This document shows, piece by piece, positions 4,847-8,834 of a stretch of 8,834 nucleotides of DNA. A program made the translations under genes and the position numbers. A model generated the notes under the pieces. The model was not told the DNA's origin, ran no database searches, and saw nothing but the letters and a program-made list of their open reading frames with translations. This DNA is from JADFSZ01 sp022560555 [NCBI: PVC group bacterium]. GTDB taxonomy: Bacteria > GCA-001730085 > JADFSZ01. Within the stretch, counting starts at the first letter, position 1. Each line of letters begins with the position of its first letter. The stretch is from assembly GCA_022560555.1 (NCBI GenBank), contig JADFSZ010000064.1, forward strand, positions 1-8,834, written 5' to 3'.

Positions 4847-6742
4847 TCAGCTGTTTTCCTTAAGCCATTGCCCTGCATATCCCTCCTTCTCTTCGGGAGA
4901 AACATCCACAATGCCTTGATAAACCTGAAACGCTTCTTGGTCTAAACCGGATGTCTCATAAAATTTCCCCAAAAGATACATAGCCTTAAGACCATAATCT
5001 CCGCTCAAAGGATACTCCGCGATGAGACCTTGCACAATTTCAAGAGATTTTTTCTGATGCCCCTCCATCATGTGGGCCAGCGCCAAAGTATACTGAATTT
5101 CCTCAACATGGCTTCCAAATCGCTCCATAAGGATCTGATCCAATGTCTTAATGGCATTATCATATTTTTGGTTGTCGAAATAAAGATCAGCCATATTTTT
5201 TAACGCAAGATATCGATATTCTTCATGGGTAACCTCCGCGACAAAATTCCTAAAAACTTTTATGGCCTTTTTCCACTTGCCTTGCTTTTCATAATATAAA
5301 GCCAGCGCCACAACAGCTTGCGCGGATAGTGAGTCATCTTCATTTTTTTTCAGAACGTTGTTTAGAAGAGATACCCCTTCTCTCGATTTTTGATTTTTGA
5401 TAAGCAATTTTCCTAATAATAGTTTGGAACGCCATACGAGGGATTTATCAGAACTGCCTTGGATCACATCACGGAAACCCTCTTCAGCTCGCGCATGTTG
5501 TTCTTCTGAGAAATCATGCTGAGCAAACCAAAATTTCAAATAATCCAATGAAACATGTCCTTCTTTTTCCTTCTGTGCAAAATCCTGAAGAACTTCCCTT
5601 GCTTTTTCAATTTTTCCTTTTTTAATGAGCGCCCATATAAATCCGAAGTACGCATCAGATCGATCTTCAGAACCAGGATCGTTTTCGATAATAAATTGAT
5701 ATTTTTGAGCAGCATCCTCATATCGACTTAAATTAAATAATGTTTCAGCCTCATGAATACGGACAAAATCGAGAAGATTACTTTCGGGGAATTCATCCGG
5801 GAATCTCGAAAATAATTCTAGAGCCTTAACAAACTGATGGGCACGATAATAGATCCACCCTCTCATGAATGCGGCTTCATCATTCAAGATCCCTCTCGTG
5901 GATTCTTGGATCAGCGTTTGAAAGGTCCGCTGGGATTCTTCATACTCCTCAAGTTTAATTTTACACAATCCGGCTTGAAACAAGCTTCGATCCGCCCATC
6001 GACTCTCACGAAATTCGGACCATACATTCAAAAATACATTAAAAGCCGTGTTATACTGCTTTAAATTATAGTAGCAAGTGGCAATTTTGTAATATGCATC
6101 AGCTTTAAGATCTCTATTCCATGATATTCGAACTAGCTCCTCAAACGATTTTTTCGCATCCCGGTATTTCCCAAGAGAAAATTGACACCACGCAATATTA
6201 TATTTCGCGTATTCTGACCATTCATCCTTTGGGGGCATATTAAAAACGATCTCAAAATTTTGTATGGCCTCACGATAATTGTCGTTTTCATACTTTATTT
6301 CTCCCATCCAATAATAAAGCTCTTTTTTTAAAGAGCGCATGGAGTATGCTTTTACTACCATTTGAAAATAAGCGAAGGCTTCTTGCCTCTTATCTAAACG
6401 CCAATAAGACCACGCCAAATTGTAAAGAATTTCTGATTTTAATTGAGTTTTGGGGTATTTTTTTAGAGCCCTTTGAAGAACTTTAACGGCCTCCCGGTAA
6501 TCTTTTGAGTAAAAATAGCACTCCCCCATAAGAAAATAGATTTGCTCATGGGCGGCCTTTTCATCTCCCGACTTCAAAATGGCTTTAAAAATTTCGATCG
6601 CTTTGACATAATCGGAGGCCGCATACGCTGTTTTTGCCTCTTCAAGCCAGTTGGATGGCTCTTCAGAAAACACGCTCTCTAGGAAAAAGAACGCCAAAAA
6701 AAACAGGGATAGAAGAAGGGATCGCCATTGAAACGTTTTCAT
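4847..6742 (-). CDS. Secreted multi-TPR protein
   Basis: This 631-residue protein starts with a Sec-type signal peptide: K/R residues in 2-7, a hydrophobic core about 8-22, and probable cleavage near residue 26 (VFS-EEP). There is no lipobox cysteine. The rest is a run of helical tetratricopeptide repeats from about 33 to 620, recognisable by A-x-x-x-Y-x-x-A-x-x-x-F cores such as DYVKAIEIF (44-52), DYREAVKVL (81-89), NYREAIQNF (155-163), KYRDAKKSF (192-200), YEDAAQKYQ (341-349) and KYDNAIKTL (526-534). TPR arrays are protein-binding scaffolds; in the periplasm or outer membrane such proteins help envelope assembly, but the partner is unknown. The ATG lies 1 nt after the nadX stop with AGGA 7 nt upstream, so it is the distal gene of the panC-panD-nadX unit. 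No enzyme domain is visible. Why it sits with cofactor genes is unclear. Confidence 0.85.
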   Translation of the reverse strand: MKTFQWRSLLLSLFFLAFFFLESVFSEEPSNWLEEAKTAYAASDYVKAIEIFKAILKSGDEKAAHEQIYFLMGECYFYSKDYREAVKVLQRALKKYPKTQLKSEILYNLAWSYWRLDKRQEAFAYFQMVVKAYSMRSLKKELYYWMGEIKYENDNYREAIQNFEIVFNMPPKDEWSEYAKYNIAWCQFSLGKYRDAKKSFEELVRISWNRDLKADAYYKIATCYYNLKQYNTAFNVFLNVWSEFRESRWADRSLFQAGLCKIKLEEYEESQRTFQTLIQESTRGILNDEAAFMRGWIYYRAHQFVKALELFSRFPDEFPESNLLDFVRIHEAETLFNLSRYEDAAQKYQFIIENDPGSEDRSDAYFGFIWALIKKGKIEKAREVLQDFAQKEKEGHVSLDYLKFWFAQHDFSEEQHARAEEGFRDVIQGSSDKSLVWRSKLLLGKLLIKNQKSREGVSLLNNVLKKNEDDSLSAQAVVALALYYEKQGKWKKAIKVFRNFVAEVTHEEYRYLALKNMADLYFDNQKYDNAIKTLDQILMERFGSHVEEIQYTLALAHMMEGHQKKSLEIVQGLIAEYPLSGDYGLKAMYLLGKFYETSGLDQEAFQVYQGIVDVSPEEKEGYAGQWLKENS

Positions 6743-6743
6743 C

Positions 6744-7556
6744 TTAAGATCCTATGATGATGTAACTAAATATTTTTCTCAGCATGGATTCTGCCGATAA
6801 TATCGCTAAGTGGCTTGTTTTAGGATTATCAGGATCAGGCTCATTCACACATATTGTATGAATCTCGCCGAAGGGGCCGATGACATCAATATTATGAATG
6901 TTGTTTTTAATACCGGGATCCGCGATGATTTCAACCTTTGTTCTGGAAGATCCTATTCCGGCCAGGCTCAAAACAGCACTGACATTAATATTTTTCGGAA
7001 ACGCCCGGATAGCGTCCTCGGCACTCCCCTCGAATATTTTGGCAGGCTTTTTGATTTCATCAAGATTGATTTTATTTTTTTCGATATAAGGGGCACCGAT
7101 AAGACTCCTGGGTGGTTTGCTGGTTGTGATCTTAACGCTCTCAATACCTCCTTCTCGTGCGGCTAATAAGGCATCAATGCCGGAAATCGCGCCCGATGGA
7201 ATATACAAGTGCTTGGGGCCCTTCCTGAATTGTTCATATAAATTCGGATTTTCTAAGAGCCCTCCAACACTCAGTATCATCACATCACGATTTTCAAGAA
7301 GACACAGCTTTAACAAGTCTTTTACGCATTCGATTGAAGCGGCTTCAATCACAAAGTCCGATAACGACACAAGCTCGGAAGTTAAACACACACGGCAAGC
7401 CAAAGAATATTTTTTTTTAAGCTCCTTGGCCTTTTGAATATCAAAATCAGCCAAGCCGGCCAATTCTGCCGAAGTTCCAAGTTCCAGCGAGATAAACCGC
7501 GCTAGCGCGCTGCCGATAGTTCCGCAGCCGACTATTCCAATTTTACAAGGTTGCAT
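6744..7556 (-). CDS. nadX: L-aspartate dehydrogenase (NadX family)
   Basis: This enzyme oxidises L-aspartate to iminoaspartate with NAD(P)+, feeding quinolinate synthase (NadA) in de novo NAD synthesis as an alternative to aspartate oxidase NadB. The Rossmann nucleotide loop GIVGCGTIGSALARF lies near the N-terminus. Further family motifs are VIEAAS, ILSVGGL, YIPSGAISGIDALLAA, FPKNINVSAVLSLAG and the active-site stretch NPKTSHLAILSAESML with its conserved His. I chose ATG 7556, which gives MQPCKIGIVGCG and 270 residues; a TTG at 7574 would add six residues. Neither start has a clear ribosome binding site. It follows panD by 39 bases and precedes the TPR gene by 1. No nadA or nadC is present in the window. 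The protein could use another amino acid, but the motifs fit NadX well. Several NadX homologues are known to act physiologically in aspartate catabolism rather than NAD synthesis. Confidence 0.88.
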   Translation of the reverse strand: MQPCKIGIVGCGTIGSALARFISLELGTSAELAGLADFDIQKAKELKKKYSLACRVCLTSELVSLSDFVIEAASIECVKDLLKLCLLENRDVMILSVGGLLENPNLYEQFRKGPKHLYIPSGAISGIDALLAAREGGIESVKITTSKPPRSLIGAPYIEKNKINLDEIKKPAKIFEGSAEDAIRAFPKNINVSAVLSLAGIGSSRTKVEIIADPGIKNNIHNIDVIGPFGEIHTICVNEPDPDNPKTSHLAILSAESMLRKIFSYIIIGS

Positions 7557-7595
7557 GGCTGATGACTGTTTCAAGATATGAAATTATGATTGAGC

Positions 7596-7958
7596 TTATG
7601 AAGACACTTTTTCCAGGATCTTGTTCTTCTCATCCAAAAACACAATTTTTGGGCAATGGGTCTTTGCCTCTTCCTCTGTACATACTCCGTAAACTATAAT
7701 GATAATTTTGTCGCCAATCTGAGCATTGCGGGCGGCGGCCCCGTTCATACAAATAACACCCGTAGCTCTATCTCCAACCATCACATACGTCTCAAGTCGA
7801 TTTCCATTGTTGAGATTCACTATTTGCACGCGCTCGTGGGGATAAATACCTACGGCGTCCATAAGATCCTCATCAATGGTGAGCGAGCCGGTATACTTCA
7901 AGTTGGCATCTGTAACGGTGGCGTTGTGTATTTTTGCTACACAAAGAATTCGATTCAT
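7596..7958 (-). CDS. panD: Aspartate 1-decarboxylase
   Basis: This 120-residue cytoplasmic enzyme decarboxylates L-aspartate to beta-alanine for pantothenate and CoA synthesis. It is made as a proenzyme that cleaves itself between Gly24 and Ser25 in YTGSLTID (22-29), turning Ser25 into the pyruvoyl cofactor. All residues known from the E. coli enzyme appear at the same positions: Lys9, Tyr22, Arg54, Thr57, Tyr58 and Asn72, followed by GAAAR (73-77). Length is close to the usual 126. A good ribosome binding site (AAGGGG, 6 nt before ATG 7958) is present. It lies 33 bases after panC on the same strand, the classical panC-panD order, with nadX next, and the beta-alanine it makes is the direct substrate of PanC. 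Function is sure. Confidence 0.97.
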   Translation of the reverse strand: MNRILCVAKIHNATVTDANLKYTGSLTIDEDLMDAVGIYPHERVQIVNLNNGNRLETYVMVGDRATGVICMNGAAARNAQIGDKIIIIVYGVCTEEEAKTHCPKIVFLDEKNKILEKVSS

Positions 7959-7991
7959 GTTTTTCCCCTTATATTGATATTTCCCGACATT

Positions 7992-8834
7992 TTACTTTAA
8001 TGAAAAAATAATATTATCAATGAGCCTTACTTTCTTGAACTTTACAGCCGTGGCAATGAGCACTCTTCCTTTTATTGTCTTTTTTATGTCTTTTAATGAT
8101 CCGGCATCCAGTACTTCGAAATAATCGATTCGTCCGGACGTTTTTTCTGAAATTTGTCTTCGCGCATAGCTTTTTATATAATTAACGTTTTTCCTTCCAC
8201 TAATTATTTCTTTTTTCGCCGATTTTAACGCGCTGTAAATCGCAGGGGCTTCAAGCCTCTCTCTTTTTGTTAAATTCACGTTTCGAGAACTCATGGCCAG
8301 CCCGTCTTTTTCCCTCACGGTGGGACATCCGCACACTTTGATCGGTAAATTTAAATCCTCGGCCATTTGTTGAATGATTACGTATTGCTGATAATCCTTT
8401 AGCCCAAAATAAGCTTTGTCCGGAACGACAATTTGAAACAGTTTAAGTACAACTGTGGCAACGCCGCAAAAATGATCCGGTCTGCTTTTTCCGCAAAGAA
8501 CATCCCCGAGACCCTTCACGTCAACATAAGTCTTATAACCCTCCGGAAACATTTCATTCCCGGAAGGACAAAATAAAACATTGATGCCAAGATTTTTAAG
8601 AATCTTTCGGTCACGCGCTAAAGTTCTTGGATAAGCTCCGAAATCTTCCCGGGGACCAAACTGCAACGGATTCACAAAAATACTAACAACAACAAAACCA
8701 CATTCTTTTATGGCCCGTCTGATGAGGCTCATATGTCCCTCATGCAAGGCTCCCATCGTAGGCACAAACCCAATCTTCTTATTTTTCTTTCTGGCTTTAA
8801 GAACCCGACTTCTAATTTCTTTTATGGATCTGAC
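7992..8834 (-). CDS. panC: Pantothenate synthetase (pantoate-beta-alanine ligase), 5' end cut by window
   Basis: This enzyme joins pantoate and beta-alanine with ATP to give pantothenate. The frame stays open to the right edge; 280 residues are visible and only a few N-terminal ones are missing, since the first seen, VRSIKEIRSRVLKARKK, is the usual start region of the family. Motifs by visible residue: PTMGALHEGH (25-34) with the HxGH-type ATP-binding signature, FVNPLQFGPREDFGAYPR (53-70), GKSRPDHFCGVATVV (115-129), FGLKDYQQ (143-150, the K-x-x-Q nucleotide-binding stretch) and REKDGLAMSSRN (174-185). All expected catalytic motifs are intact. A GTG at 8765 within FVPTMG is an internal valine codon, not the start. 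It is the first visible gene of a minus-strand unit with panD, nadX and the TPR gene; the promoter must lie to the right of the window. Function is sure. Confidence 0.96.
   Translation of the reverse strand, partial: VRSIKEIRSRVLKARKKNKKIGFVPTMGALHEGHMSLIRRAIKECGFVVVSIFVNPLQFGPREDFGAYPRTLARDRKILKNLGINVLFCPSGNEMFPEGYKTYVDVKGLGDVLCGKSRPDHFCGVATVVLKLFQIVVPDKAYFGLKDYQQYVIIQQMAEDLNLPIKVCGCPTVREKDGLAMSSRNVNLTKRERLEAPAIYSALKSAKKEIISGRKNVNYIKSYARRQISEKTSGRIDYFEVLDAGSLKDIKKTIKGRVLIATAVKFKKVRLIDNIIFSLK

Noticed and set aside
4841-4850. Perfect palindrome CTGAATTCAG across the TPR gene stop codon
   Set aside because: A 10-bp palindrome with no loop cannot form a useful hairpin terminator, and no U-tract follows.
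6810-7166. 118-codon open frame on the plus strand opposite nadX
   Set aside because: Antisense to well-conserved NadX motifs; low-quality composition and no ribosome binding site or promoter.
8763-8765. GTG at 8765 as the start of panC
   Set aside because: The frame continues upstream to the window edge with typical PanC N-terminal sequence; this GTG is the Val of the conserved FVPTMG.
1-8834. Search for a defence system, mobile element, CRISPR array, tRNA or riboswitch
   Set aside because: No repeats of CRISPR form, no transposase or integrase, no cloverleaf and no long structured leader were seen; the window is mostly ordinary metabolic and surface-glycan genes.

Overview
The window looks like chromosomal DNA of a free-living, low-to-moderate GC, Gram-negative-type bacterium. 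The sequence shows surface-polysaccharide genes, a secreted TPR protein and E. coli-like sigma70 promoters. No gene fixes the phylum. The mix of a GbsR-type regulator beside a small phosphoglycosyl transferase, an orphan HAMP protein and an aspartate dehydrogenase reminds me of uncultivated lineages such as Omnitrophota, but that is a weak inference.

Left part (1-3042) is about surface glycans. On the minus strand, a GbsR/MarR-type regulator overlaps by 4 nt (ATGA) a small membrane sugar-phosphate transferase. After a short gap comes a class I methyltransferase that runs off the left edge and whose 5' end looks broken. Divergently, on the plus strand, lies wecB, the non-hydrolysing UDP-GlcNAc 2-epimerase. 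The divergent intergenic region holds a good promoter in each direction and a repeat cluster over the regulator's predicted transcription start, which suggests autoregulation. The UDP-ManNAc made by WecB is a plausible donor for a polymer whose first sugar the transferase loads on the lipid carrier.

Middle part (3043-3837): a small two-helix membrane protein with a HAMP domain but no output domain. It has its own near-consensus promoter placed so close to the start codon that the message would be almost leaderless. It ends at a bidirectional terminator shared with the convergent ilvE.

Right part (3838-8834) is all on the minus strand: panC (5' end cut by the window edge), panD, nadX-type aspartate dehydrogenase, a secreted multi-TPR protein, then ilvE with its own promoter. 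PanD and NadX both consume aspartate, for beta-alanine/CoA and for NAD respectively. IlvE interconverts valine and 2-ketoisovalerate, the precursor of pantoate, so the segment is largely cofactor and branched-chain metabolism. The TPR gene is the only member with no metabolic role visible.

I found no RNA gene, mobile element, CRISPR array or defence system. There is no gene-free stretch longer than about 190 bases. The more unusual points are the candidate operator of the GbsR-type regulator, the orphan HAMP gene with its odd promoter, and the broken methyltransferase.
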